A stretch of 64,000 nucleotides of DNA, from NCBI GenBank assembly GCA_949296915.1, contig CASFPX010000013.1, positions 11,362 to 75,361 on the forward strand. Direction: 5' to 3'. Positions 17,829-25,008 of the stretch are shown in pieces; the first letter of the stretch is position 1; each line of letters starts with the position of its first letter. The position numbers and the translations under genes were made by a program. The notes beneath the pieces were generated by a model that saw only the letters and a program-made list of their open reading frames with translations, ran no database searches and was not told where the DNA came from. Source of the DNA: Onthovicinus sp900555545. Lineage in GTDB: Bacteria; Bacillota; Clostridia; Oscillospirales; Acutalibacteraceae.

Positions 17829-18839
17829 TTATTCAATCTTCAGTTCTGCAAACAGGCCGAAGTGGTCGGAGAGGTTGAGCCCCTCATACGGCTGGTCGGC
17901 GCAGATGGTGCAGCAGCCCTCCGGCTGCGGCGGCAGGTTGCGCACGAGGATGTGGTCGATGTTGCGCGGCGTGAGCTCGTCCGTCGCCTCCAGCTTTTTG
18001 TAGGGCGAGGCGTATTCCCGCTGCGCGTCCTCCGCGTAATAGGTACTCAGGTTCCGGTTAAAGCGGGGATCCCATGTCATTTTCCCGTCGGGAGAAAGCG
18101 GCGCCAAATCGGTAAAACCGGATTGGGTCAGCGTGCGCAGTTCCATCCAATCGGATTCGGCGTTCAGATCGCCCGCCACAATCAGCGGAGCGCCGTCCGG
18201 GACATTCCGGTTTAGGAAGTCCAGCAGCCGCCTTGATTCCGTCATACGCATGGATGCGCCGTCGCTCAGCCTGCGTCCAGAGCGAAACATCGCCCGCCGT
18301 CCGCAGTGCATCTGTGCCGCATATTCCTCCAGCAGCCGCCGGTTTTCCGGCCCGTCATCCGGCGCAGCGGTAAAGTGCGTCCCGCAGAAGTAGCAATCCT
18401 TCCCGCCCGGTGTGCGGAAGCGGATCAGAAGCGCCTGCGTCAGGTTGTCAAAGTGGAAAGAGAACGTATTTCCACAGTATCCGCTCCCACCCAAGTGAAC
18501 CCTGCCGATCCATTCGGCGTGCAGCGAGGGACGGGCGAAGAGGCCGTCCCCCTCGCGCAGATTGAGCGGAAAGCCGAATTTGCCCGCTCGAACACCTGCG
18601 ACGCCCATATGGCTGAATGAATCATATCCGGTTGCATCATGGACTTGGGCTTCCCGGTCAAAGAGCGGGTTGAGCTCGCCAAGTGATAACAAATCCGGTT
18701 CCAGGCGTGCAATCTCCCGCAGCAGGCCCTTGAATCGCTTTTCGCGGGTCTGAGGGGCCTCGTACTCCTCCAGGCGGATCAGCCCGTTGTAGCGGAAGCC
18801 TGACCAGACATTCAGGGTAAAAATACGAATTGTCTCCAT
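17829..18839 (-). CDS. Endonuclease/exonuclease/phosphatase-family hydrolase
   Basis: A 336-residue EEP-superfamily protein. Signature motifs are FTLNVWSG at the N terminus, SLGELNPLFD, GTHFTAAPDD, VAGDLNAESDW, NIDHILVRN and LSDHFGLFAEL, giving the Asp/Asn/His metal-dependent active site. Members cleave DNA, inositol phosphates, sphingomyelin or sugar phosphates; the sequence alone does not say which. The gene starts 5 nt after the FGGY kinase stop on the same strand, so a role with that carbohydrate locus, such as dephosphorylation, is possible. No clear Shine-Dalgarno precedes the ATG, suggesting translational coupling. Confidence 0.82.
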   Translation of the reverse strand: METIRIFTLNVWSGFRYNGLIRLEEYEAPQTREKRFKGLLREIARLEPDLLSLGELNPLFDREAQVHDATGYDSFSHMGVAGVRAGKFGFPLNLREGDGLFARPSLHAEWIGRVHLGGSGYCGNTFSFHFDNLTQALLIRFRTPGGKDCYFCGTHFTAAPDDGPENRRLLEEYAAQMHCGRRAMFRSGRRLSDGASMRMTESRRLLDFLNRNVPDGAPLIVAGDLNAESDWMELRTLTQSGFTDLAPLSPDGKMTWDPRFNRNLSTYYAEDAQREYASPYKKLEATDELTPRNIDHILVRNLPPQPEGCCTICADQPYEGLNLSDHFGLFAELKIE

Positions 18840-18844
18840 GGCAA

Positions 18845-20440
18845 TCAGCCGTTCATCGCGGCAAAGTTCGCCTTATTTGCCTTGTACAGGGAGCAGAAGG
18901 TCTTATAGTTCTTGTCATAGACCGGTTTGACCGAAGCGTTCGGATAGAAGGTTTTGACGGCGGGGATCAGTTTTTTTGCATCCTGGATCCGATCGATTAC
19001 ACCGTTGGAGGCCGCCACAAGGACTGCCGCTCCCAGCGCGCCCACGTTCTGTGGCGATTCGACGGTTTCAACCGTTTTGCCCAGGCAGTCGGCCAGGATC
19101 TGGCATGTCACGTCGGAGAGCGCGCCGCCGCCGACAAAGCGGACGACATCGGAGGTCCTCGTCTTTTTCTCCTCCGTCTCCATAAACCAGCGCATGTGAT
19201 AGACGACGCCCTCTGTCACGGCGCGGATGAGCTCTGTTTTGCCCGTTTCCAGGCTGATATTGAAGAACATGCCGCGGGCGTTCGGGTCCTCAAACGGGCA
19301 GCGGTTGCCATGCAGCCAGGGAGTGAAAATCACGCCGCCCGCGCCGGCCGGGATGCTGTTGATGACCTCGGACATGTAGTCGTACAGGCTCTCGTAGATC
19401 GTCTCCTGGGATTCGGCGACGTTTTTCTTTTCGAGGTAAATATCAATTTCATCCAAAGCGAGGTGGTCCTTGACCCACTCAAGGCACTTACCGGCCGTCT
19501 CCAGCTCGGCAAAATAGTTGTAGTAACCCGGGATTGCGCCGACAGTGGCGGCAATCATGGCGCTCGCATCCACCATGCTCTTGTCCACTACGGTGGAGAC
19601 CCATCCGGAGGTTCCGCAGTAGATATGTGTATCACCCAGATTGACGCTGCCCGCGCCAACGCCGATCAGCGAGGCGTCTCCGCCGCCGCCGTACACAGGG
19701 GTACCCGGCTTGAGGCCGAGCTCTTCGGCTATGCTGTCTTTCAATCCACCGGCCTGATCCGAGCAGGCGATAATTCGGGGCATATGGTCCGGGTTGACGC
19801 CGAGCATCTTCATCACAGATGTGCTCCAGCATTTTTTGTGGATGTCGTACATCAGGGCGGCAAAGGCGGAGTCCTCCGTCATGACAAATTCGCCCGTCAT
19901 CCGGCAGATGATATACTCCTTGACGTCCAGCCACTTGTATACCTTGGCAAAGACGTCCGGCTCATGATTTTTGACCCAGTTGTACTTCCAAACAGGATCC
20001 TTGACGCTCGCCGCGACGGCTCCGGTGGCCGCGAGGGATTTGAGCAGTTTGACCACATTGGCCCCGGCGATCTGGGGCCCATAGGCAAGCCCTTTTTTCA
20101 GCTCCTCGCGAGCGCGCTGATCCATATAGCTCATCGCGCGGCGCACGGCATTGCCCTCTCTGTCCACCAGGACGAGCCCCTGCATCTGGGAGCAGAACGA
20201 GATGCCGGAGATCTGATCGGCCGAAACGGGACTCTTGGCCATCAGGCGGGAAGTCGTCTGCCGGATGGCATCCCACCACTCCTCGGGATCCTGTTCGGCG
20301 CCGCCGCCCTCCAGCACATAGAGTGAATATCCCTGCATTTCGGCGGCCAGTAGTTTGATCGTTTCCGCTACCTCAAACAGGCAGGTCTTTACCCCTGTTG
20401 TACCGATATCGTAGGCGATCACGTATAATGGCTGTTTCAT
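18845..20440 (-). CDS. FGGY-family carbohydrate kinase (xylulokinase-like)
   Basis: A 531-residue sugar kinase that phosphorylates a ketose or polyol with ATP in the cytoplasm. The actin-like fold is shown by the phosphate-1 motif IAYDIGTTGVKTCLF at the N terminus, GISFCSQMQG, the catalytic-Asp region GGGGDASLIGVGAGSVN, and the adenosine-region FVGGGALSDVTCQILAD. Length and motifs fit xylulokinase-like FGGY proteins, but the substrate cannot be read. The gene begins 4 nt after the TetR stop, and its AGGAGG ribosome binding site lies inside the TetR reading frame, so the two are coupled. Confidence 0.88.
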   Translation of the reverse strand: MKQPLYVIAYDIGTTGVKTCLFEVAETIKLLAAEMQGYSLYVLEGGGAEQDPEEWWDAIRQTTSRLMAKSPVSADQISGISFCSQMQGLVLVDREGNAVRRAMSYMDQRAREELKKGLAYGPQIAGANVVKLLKSLAATGAVAASVKDPVWKYNWVKNHEPDVFAKVYKWLDVKEYIICRMTGEFVMTEDSAFAALMYDIHKKCWSTSVMKMLGVNPDHMPRIIACSDQAGGLKDSIAEELGLKPGTPVYGGGGDASLIGVGAGSVNLGDTHIYCGTSGWVSTVVDKSMVDASAMIAATVGAIPGYYNYFAELETAGKCLEWVKDHLALDEIDIYLEKKNVAESQETIYESLYDYMSEVINSIPAGAGGVIFTPWLHGNRCPFEDPNARGMFFNISLETGKTELIRAVTEGVVYHMRWFMETEEKKTRTSDVVRFVGGGALSDVTCQILADCLGKTVETVESPQNVGALGAAVLVAASNGVIDRIQDAKKLIPAVKTFYPNASVKPVYDKNYKTFCSLYKANKANFAAMNG

Positions 20441-20444
20441 AAAT

Positions 20445-21101
20445 CTATTCCTCCTGCTTTTTAAGCGCAGATTTTACAAACGTAATAATTTGGCTGACCA
20501 CGTAATCGTCCCTGTTGAGGATATCGTCACCCGCGTACACGCGGAAGCGCTCCTCATAATAGTCGCAGGCGTAGGAGAATTGGAGGGACATGAAGAGGTT
20601 GTCAATCATAAAGGCAGCCATGGCCGCATCGATATCACTGCGGATTTCCCCGCGAGATTGGCCCTGGCGGATCAGTCCGGTGTAAACCCTGGCGGAGACG
20701 CCCTCCATTGCGCGGGCAATCTCGCGCGACATCCCGGCATTTTCCTGGGCGGAGATGCCGCCATACAGCCGGATCAGCTCGCTGCCCCGGGAGGTGTGCT
20801 GGATGGAGCGGAGCACGGACTCCAGCTTGGTTAGGATTGGCTCGTCGGATTGACAGATTAGATCAAGCGTCTGCTGGAGCTGGCCGATTCCGGCCTGGAC
20901 CACCGTTAAAAACAGCTCCCGCTTAGTGTCAAAATATTTGTATAGGGAACCGACGCTCACACCGGCCTTCTTAGCGATGATATTGATATTGGTATTCTCA
21001 AAGCCGTTTTCGGAAAATTCGTGCGTGGCGACGGCCAGGATTTTTTCGCGCTTTTCGGCGGAAATGTTGAGAAAGGTTGGCTTGCAGTATAGTCGTTCCA
21101 T
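20445..21101 (-). CDS. TetR-family transcriptional regulator
   Basis: A 218-residue repressor. The N-terminal helix-turn-helix is clear: ILAVATHEFSENGFENTNI then AKKAGVSVGSLYKYFDTK. The C-terminal ligand-binding domain is about 150 residues. ATG at 21101 follows GGAGGA at 5 nt and is preferred over a start ten codons upstream that has no ribosome binding site. It leads the kinase/EEP operon and is divergent from the aminotransferase gene. A perfect GAGTGAG palindrome just upstream of its own start suggests autoregulation and joint control of the divergent genes. Confidence 0.88.
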   Translation of the reverse strand: MERLYCKPTFLNISAEKREKILAVATHEFSENGFENTNINIIAKKAGVSVGSLYKYFDTKRELFLTVVQAGIGQLQQTLDLICQSDEPILTKLESVLRSIQHTSRGSELIRLYGGISAQENAGMSREIARAMEGVSARVYTGLIRQGQSRGEIRSDIDAAMAAFMIDNLFMSLQFSYACDYYEERFRVYAGDDILNRDDYVVSQIITFVKSALKKQEE

Positions 21102-21121
21102 ATTGTTCCTCCGTGCAGATG

Positions 21122-21141
21122 GAGTGAGCAATAACTCACTC
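21122..21141. promoter_or_regulatory. TetR-type palindromic operator
   Basis: GAGTGAG-CAATAA-CTCACTC: 7-bp perfect arms with a 6-nt spacer, 20 nt upstream of the TetR start codon and next to a TAAAAT -10-like element on the minus strand. A related GTGA...TCAC sequence at 21257-21272 lies just after the divergent promoter and could be a second, weaker site. Confidence 0.55.
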
Positions 21142-21198
21142 TCTTATTTTAACATATCCTTTCAAATGTGTATATGACCATGTTCACTAAAAAATAAG

Positions 21199-21251
21199 GC
21201 CTTTTTTTAGTTAAAAAAAGGCTTTTAACCGCGGTCAGAATATGGTATACT
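21199..21251 (+). promoter_or_regulatory. Promoter of the aminotransferase gene with adjoining hairpin
   Basis: TTTTAA (21223-21228), a 17-nt spacer and TATACT (21246-21251). Directly upstream, and ending at the -35, is an 11-bp stem GCCTTTTTTTA with its complement (21199-21222) followed by TTTT; it may stop transcription crossing the divergent region. The 116-nt leader that follows contains two more G+C-rich hairpins (near 21262-21280 and 21297-21313) and a TTTTTTATTTT run, so attenuation is possible. Confidence 0.45.
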
Positions 21252-21373
21252 GTGAAAGTGAGCGGAGATTCACCGCTCTGCGTCTGATGATGCAAGCCGC
21301 CGCTGCAGGCGGTTCAGAGCAAATGGCAATTTTTTATTTTATCAATAATATAAAAGAAGCAGGAGGTAACATT

Positions 21374-22852
21374 ATGGACAACCGTTTTGCAATCTCGGAG
21401 TATCCTGACGCGGCAGCTGTGACCAAGCAGCTCGACGAGCTGATCAAAAAGCCGCCGTATATCATTGCTCCGGAAAAACTCAAGGAGTATGAGGACGAGT
21501 ACTATGCCAAAAAGTGCCAGAAGTCCAAGGCCATGATCGACGAGGCGAAGAATTACATCCCCGGCGGCGTGCAGCACAACCTGGCGTTCAACCACCCGTT
21601 CCCGCTGGTGTTCACCAAGGCGGAGGGCGCGAAGCTGTACGATATTGACGGCAATGAGTACTATGACTTCCTGCAGGCGGGCGGTCCGACAGTTCTCGGC
21701 TCCAATCCGAAGGTCGTCCGCGATCAGGTGATTGATCTGCTGAACACGGGCAGCCCTTCCACCGGCCTGTTCCACGAGTTTGAGTACAAGCTGGCCAAGA
21801 AGATTTGCGACAGCGTGCCGAACGTACAGATGTTCCGTATGCTCAACTCCGGCTCCGAGGCGTGCATGGTTGCGATCCGTATCGCGCGCCTTGCCACTAA
21901 GAAAAAGAACATCGTCAAGATGGGCGGTGCCTACCATGGCTGGAGCGATCAGCTCGGCTATGGTATCCGAATCCCGGGCTCCAAGTTCACCCAGGCGCAC
22001 GGCGTGCCGCTGTACATCTTTAAGCATACGCAGGAGTTCTTCCCGAACGATCTGGACGCCCTCGAGCGCGTCCTGCGCCGCAACCAGTTCCACGGCGGCA
22101 CGGCGGCCGTTATGATCGAGCCGGTCGGCCCCGAGAGCGGCACCCGTCCGCTCGATAAGGACTTCAACAAGGGCGTGGAGCGCCTGTGCCGCAAATACGG
22201 CGCACTGCTCATCTTTGATGAGGTCGTTACGGGCTTCCGTATTGGTATGGCCGGTGCACAGGGGTACTTTGGGGTGTCCCCCGACCTGACCATCTTCGGC
22301 AAGGTCATCGCCGGCGGCTATCCGGGTGCAGGCGGCGTCGGCGGCAAGAGGGAGTACATGAAGTACCTGGCCGCAGGGATTCAGACGGGCGACAAGGTCC
22401 ATAAGGCACTTGTTGGCGGAACGATGGCTGCGACCCCCATCAGCTGCGTAGCCGGTTATTACACCCTGGAGGAGATCGACAAGCAGAACGCCTGCCAGAA
22501 GGCCGGCCAGATGGGCGACCGGATCACCAAGGGCCTTCAGGAAATCATCAAGCGCCGCAACCTTCCGTTTGTGGCCTTCAACCAGGGTTCCATCTGCCAT
22601 CTGGAGACGCTGGGCACCATGCACTTCGCCATCAACTGGAAGAAGCCGTGGCAGATTCCGCATGTCCTCGACGAGACGAGCATCCGCAAGAAAGAGATGG
22701 AGCACTACGGCGCCGCCTACATGGCGGAGGGCCTTGTAACGCTGGCAGGCAGCCGTCTGTACACAAGCGCCGCCTATACGGAGGAGATGATCGACGACGC
22801 GCTGGCCCGCTTTGACCGCGTGTTTGAGAACATCACTGTGATGCAGAAATAA
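21374..22852 (+). CDS. Class III PLP-dependent aminotransferase (glutamate-1-semialdehyde aminomutase-like)
   Basis: A 492-residue PLP enzyme. Recognisable blocks are the GSA-like N terminus (KNYIPGGVQHN), FLQAGGPTVLG, NSGSEACMVAIRIAR, GGAYHGWSDQ, LLIFDEVVTGFRIG with the PLP-contacting Asp, and FGKVIAGGYP with the Schiff-base Lys. It is about 60 residues longer than GSA aminomutase because of an N-terminal extension. There are no other haem genes nearby, so tetrapyrrole synthesis is unlikely; the neighbouring kinase and aldolase suggest transamination of a sugar- or acid-derived aldehyde. ATG at 21374 follows AGGAGG at 7 nt. Confidence 0.85.
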   Translation: MDNRFAISEYPDAAAVTKQLDELIKKPPYIIAPEKLKEYEDEYYAKKCQKSKAMIDEAKNYIPGGVQHNLAFNHPFPLVFTKAEGAKLYDIDGNEYYDFLQAGGPTVLGSNPKVVRDQVIDLLNTGSPSTGLFHEFEYKLAKKICDSVPNVQMFRMLNSGSEACMVAIRIARLATKKKNIVKMGGAYHGWSDQLGYGIRIPGSKFTQAHGVPLYIFKHTQEFFPNDLDALERVLRRNQFHGGTAAVMIEPVGPESGTRPLDKDFNKGVERLCRKYGALLIFDEVVTGFRIGMAGAQGYFGVSPDLTIFGKVIAGGYPGAGGVGGKREYMKYLAAGIQTGDKVHKALVGGTMAATPISCVAGYYTLEEIDKQNACQKAGQMGDRITKGLQEIIKRRNLPFVAFNQGSICHLETLGTMHFAINWKKPWQIPHVLDETSIRKKEMEHYGAAYMAEGLVTLAGSRLYTSAAYTEEMIDDALARFDRVFENITVMQK

Positions 22853-22891
22853 ATCATCCCAGTCATTTACAGCGAAACGGACACTTTAGTG

Positions 22892-22920
22892 GGCCCGCCC
22901 GAACGGGCGGGCCTGTTCCA
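22892..22920 (+). terminator. Hairpin between aminotransferase and aldolase genes
   Basis: A perfect 10-bp stem GGCCCGCCCG with its complement and an AA loop, followed by TGTTCCATT. The T-tract is weak, so some read-through into the aldolase gene is likely. Confidence 0.5.
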
Positions 22921-22966
22921 TTGTGACGGATTGCTGTATGGTGGGAATTGTAAAGGAGGATAAATT

Positions 22967-24187
22967 ATGGACATGGAGCTTCAGAAGGCACGTGAGCTCG
23001 TGATTGAGGCGGGCAAAAAGTTGGTGGAGACCGGCCTGATCGCGCGCACATGGGGCAATGTGAGCTGCCGTGTGAACGACAGGCAGTTTGTCATCACTCC
23101 CAGTGGGCGGGCCTATGAGACGCTGACCCCGGAGGAAATTGTTCTGGTCAATATAGAGGACTGCTCCTACGACGGCGATGTTAAACCGTCCTCGGAAAAG
23201 GGAATCCACGCCGAGTGCTACAAGCTGCGCTCAAACGTCAACTTTGTCATTCACACGCACCAGTTCAACGCATCCATTATCAGTGCGATTGGGTGTGATA
23301 TCAATAATATCACAGGAAAAAGCGCGGAGATCATCGGCGACAACGTACCAATGGCCGCCTATGGCTTGCCGGGTACCGGAAAGCTGAGGGCGGGCGTGGT
23401 AGCTGCCTTCAGCCGCAGTGCGAGCAAAGCCGCCATCATGCGCCACCACGGGGCTGTCTGTGTGGGCGAATCCTATGAGGATGCCTTTGCCGTTGCGCAC
23501 GAGCTGGAAAAGGTGTGCGCGGAGTATCTGCTCAAGAAGTGCTCAGATATGACCCATTCCGCCGTTGATGCGTGGGAGAGCGTGCGCGACTATTTCCTGG
23601 CCAACCGTGAGGCCAAGGGCAAGGATATGGCGGAGGTGTGCGCTTACGACAGTGTCCGTGACAGCGGGATCTTTAACCTGATCAATCGGGACGGAGAAGT
23701 GGTCGGGACTGTCGATTTGAAGACCGGTAAGGCGCTGGTGGGCGAGTGCCCGCCCGAGGCTGATCTCCACTGCGCCATCTACAACAGGCGCAAGGATATC
23801 AATGCGATTCTTCACACGAAGGATGGCGATGTAGTGGCGGTGTCGCACTTGGGACGCACCATCAAACCGTTGCTGGATGATTTTGCGCAGATCTGTGGCG
23901 CCACGGTGCGTTGCGCCCGATTTGATGCAAAATCCACCCTTGCCACGGCGGGCCGGACGGCGCGTGCGCTGCGCGGCCGCGACGCGGTGCTCCTCAAGGA
24001 TAACGGCGCGCTCTGCTGCGGCTCCAACGAGTATGACGCCCATGCGGTGCGTATGATCGTGGAAAAGCAGTGTAAGTCCATGGTGGGCGCCTCCCTGTTT
24101 GGCAAGCCGAAGGCGATTAATCCGATTGAGACACGGCTGATGCGCCTGATTTATAAGACGAAATACTCCAAGCAAAAGAATAAATGA
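22967..24187 (+). CDS. Two-domain class II aldolase/adducin protein with a degenerate second domain
   Basis: A 406-residue protein made of two tandem class II aldolase folds. The first (about 1-215) keeps the catalytic Glu in SSEKGIHAEC and the Zn ligands HTH in FVIHTHQFN plus His in MRHHGAVCVG. The second (about 225-400) keeps the fold (PPEADLHCAIY, DAVLLKDNGALCCGS), but HTH has become HTK and the third His has become Asn, so it cannot bind zinc normally. Single-domain relatives split or epimerise sugar phosphates. ATG follows AAAGGAGG. It is probably co-expressed with the aminotransferase and opposite to the FGGY kinase. Confidence 0.8.
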   Translation: MDMELQKARELVIEAGKKLVETGLIARTWGNVSCRVNDRQFVITPSGRAYETLTPEEIVLVNIEDCSYDGDVKPSSEKGIHAECYKLRSNVNFVIHTHQFNASIISAIGCDINNITGKSAEIIGDNVPMAAYGLPGTGKLRAGVVAAFSRSASKAAIMRHHGAVCVGESYEDAFAVAHELEKVCAEYLLKKCSDMTHSAVDAWESVRDYFLANREAKGKDMAEVCAYDSVRDSGIFNLINRDGEVVGTVDLKTGKALVGECPPEADLHCAIYNRRKDINAILHTKDGDVVAVSHLGRTIKPLLDDFAQICGATVRCARFDAKSTLATAGRTARALRGRDAVLLKDNGALCCGSNEYDAHAVRMIVEKQCKSMVGASLFGKPKAINPIETRLMRLIYKTKYSKQKNK

Positions 24188-24195
24188 TATTTGAG

Positions 24196-24230
24196 GAGCC
24201 GGCCACAACGTTGTGGCCGGCTCTGTTTTT
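24196..24230 (+). terminator. Intrinsic terminator after the aldolase gene
   Basis: A 14-bp palindromic stem GAGCCGGCCACAAC/GTTGTGGCCGGCTC followed by TGTTTTTGG, 9 nt beyond the stop. Confidence 0.85.
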
Positions 24231-24478
24231 GGTGAAAATTGCTTATCATTTTGCCCCCAAATATCTCCAAAAGCGGATGGTAACGGACAAGGAACAATTT
24301 CGTTGAATTTTACATATTTGGAACCAAAACGGGTGTGTGTTTGTATGCTGGCGCGGGATAAGCAGAAATCCGCTACAATTAGACAGTTGCGGTGTTTTCC
24401 AGCGAAGAACTATTATAAAAAAAGAGATTGATCGATCAAGATGTTCAATCATTCATTATTATTTATTGTTTTTAATGG

Positions 24479-24507
24479 TTGACAATTGGTATATATTCGG
24501 CTATAAT
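24479..24507 (+). promoter_or_regulatory. Perfect consensus sigma-A promoter
   Basis: TTGACA (24479-24484), a 17-nt spacer and TATAAT (24502-24507): an exact consensus promoter, the best in the window. The roughly 60-nt leader contains a small hairpin, ACCGCCA against TGGTGGT, before the ribosome binding site. The 250 bp upstream (24231-24478) hold no recognisable gene. Confidence 0.8.
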
Positions 24508-24575
24508 AATATTTAATGTGAATAAAAAAAACCGCCATCGGTTTGGTGGTGGCACCTACAAGGGAAGGGAATTTC

Positions 24576-24875
24576 ATGGATACACAGCTGGGGATATGCA
24601 TTGGTAAAACGACAGTGGAGTGTTATGTCCAGCCGGATGGCATGCATGGTGGATATGGCATCAAAATTATCCGTACGACAGATTCGTCACAGCGGGACGA
24701 ATACCACTGTGCGCTGGGGATGACATTTGATCAGGCGGAAAAATTGGCCGCCTATCTCTATGCGGCCCACGCGATGCCTGATGAGGCGGAGCTGTTGATT
24801 GAGGACTGGCTGTACGATCATGCCGATGCGCTTGGATCCGGTAACTGTGTCTCGCAGTGCCTATATGATAAATGA
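24576..24875 (+). CDS. Small uncharacterised protein (DUF6514-like layout)
   Basis: A 99-residue protein starting at an ATG after AAGGGAAGGG. It opens with a short beta-rich part containing YGIKIIRT, then a helix (FDQAEKLAAYLYAAHA) and an acidic end (AELLIEDWLYDHAD). The order YGIxI, helix, acidic helix resembles the small DUF6514 proteins common in Clostridia; this is a resemblance by eye, not an assignment. No signal peptide or membrane segment is visible. It is driven by a perfect consensus promoter and closed by a strong terminator, so it is probably a highly expressed single-gene unit. Confidence 0.6.
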   Translation: MDTQLGICIGKTTVECYVQPDGMHGGYGIKIIRTTDSSQRDEYHCALGMTFDQAEKLAAYLYAAHAMPDEAELLIEDWLYDHADALGSGNCVSQCLYDK

Positions 24876-24950
24876 GCCGTTCCCTTACCGGAGAGATTGT
24901 GATTGGACAGTTGAAAAATCGCTTTTATCAGTAAACTTGAAACAAACTTT

Positions 24951-24984
24951 GCGCCCCGCAGCTTACAGCTGCGGGGCGCTTTTA
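24951..24984 (+). terminator. Intrinsic terminator after the 99-residue protein gene
   Basis: A 13-bp perfect stem GCGCCCCGCAGCT with its complement and a TAC loop, followed by TTTTAAA. It may also serve the convergent GH18 gene, whose tail there is AAAGTTTGTTTC. Confidence 0.85.
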
Positions 24985-25008
24985 AATGACAATCAAAGTG
25001 AAATTGGC

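Noticed and set aside
21314..22705. Long open frame antisense to the aminotransferase gene
   Set aside because: A G+C-rich shadow frame; the plus strand encodes a full PLP enzyme with good ribosome site.
21374..22852. hemL (glutamate-1-semialdehyde aminomutase) for the aminotransferase
   Set aside because: It has an N-terminal extension and lies among sugar kinase and aldolase genes with no haem genes; the family is shared but the role is probably different.
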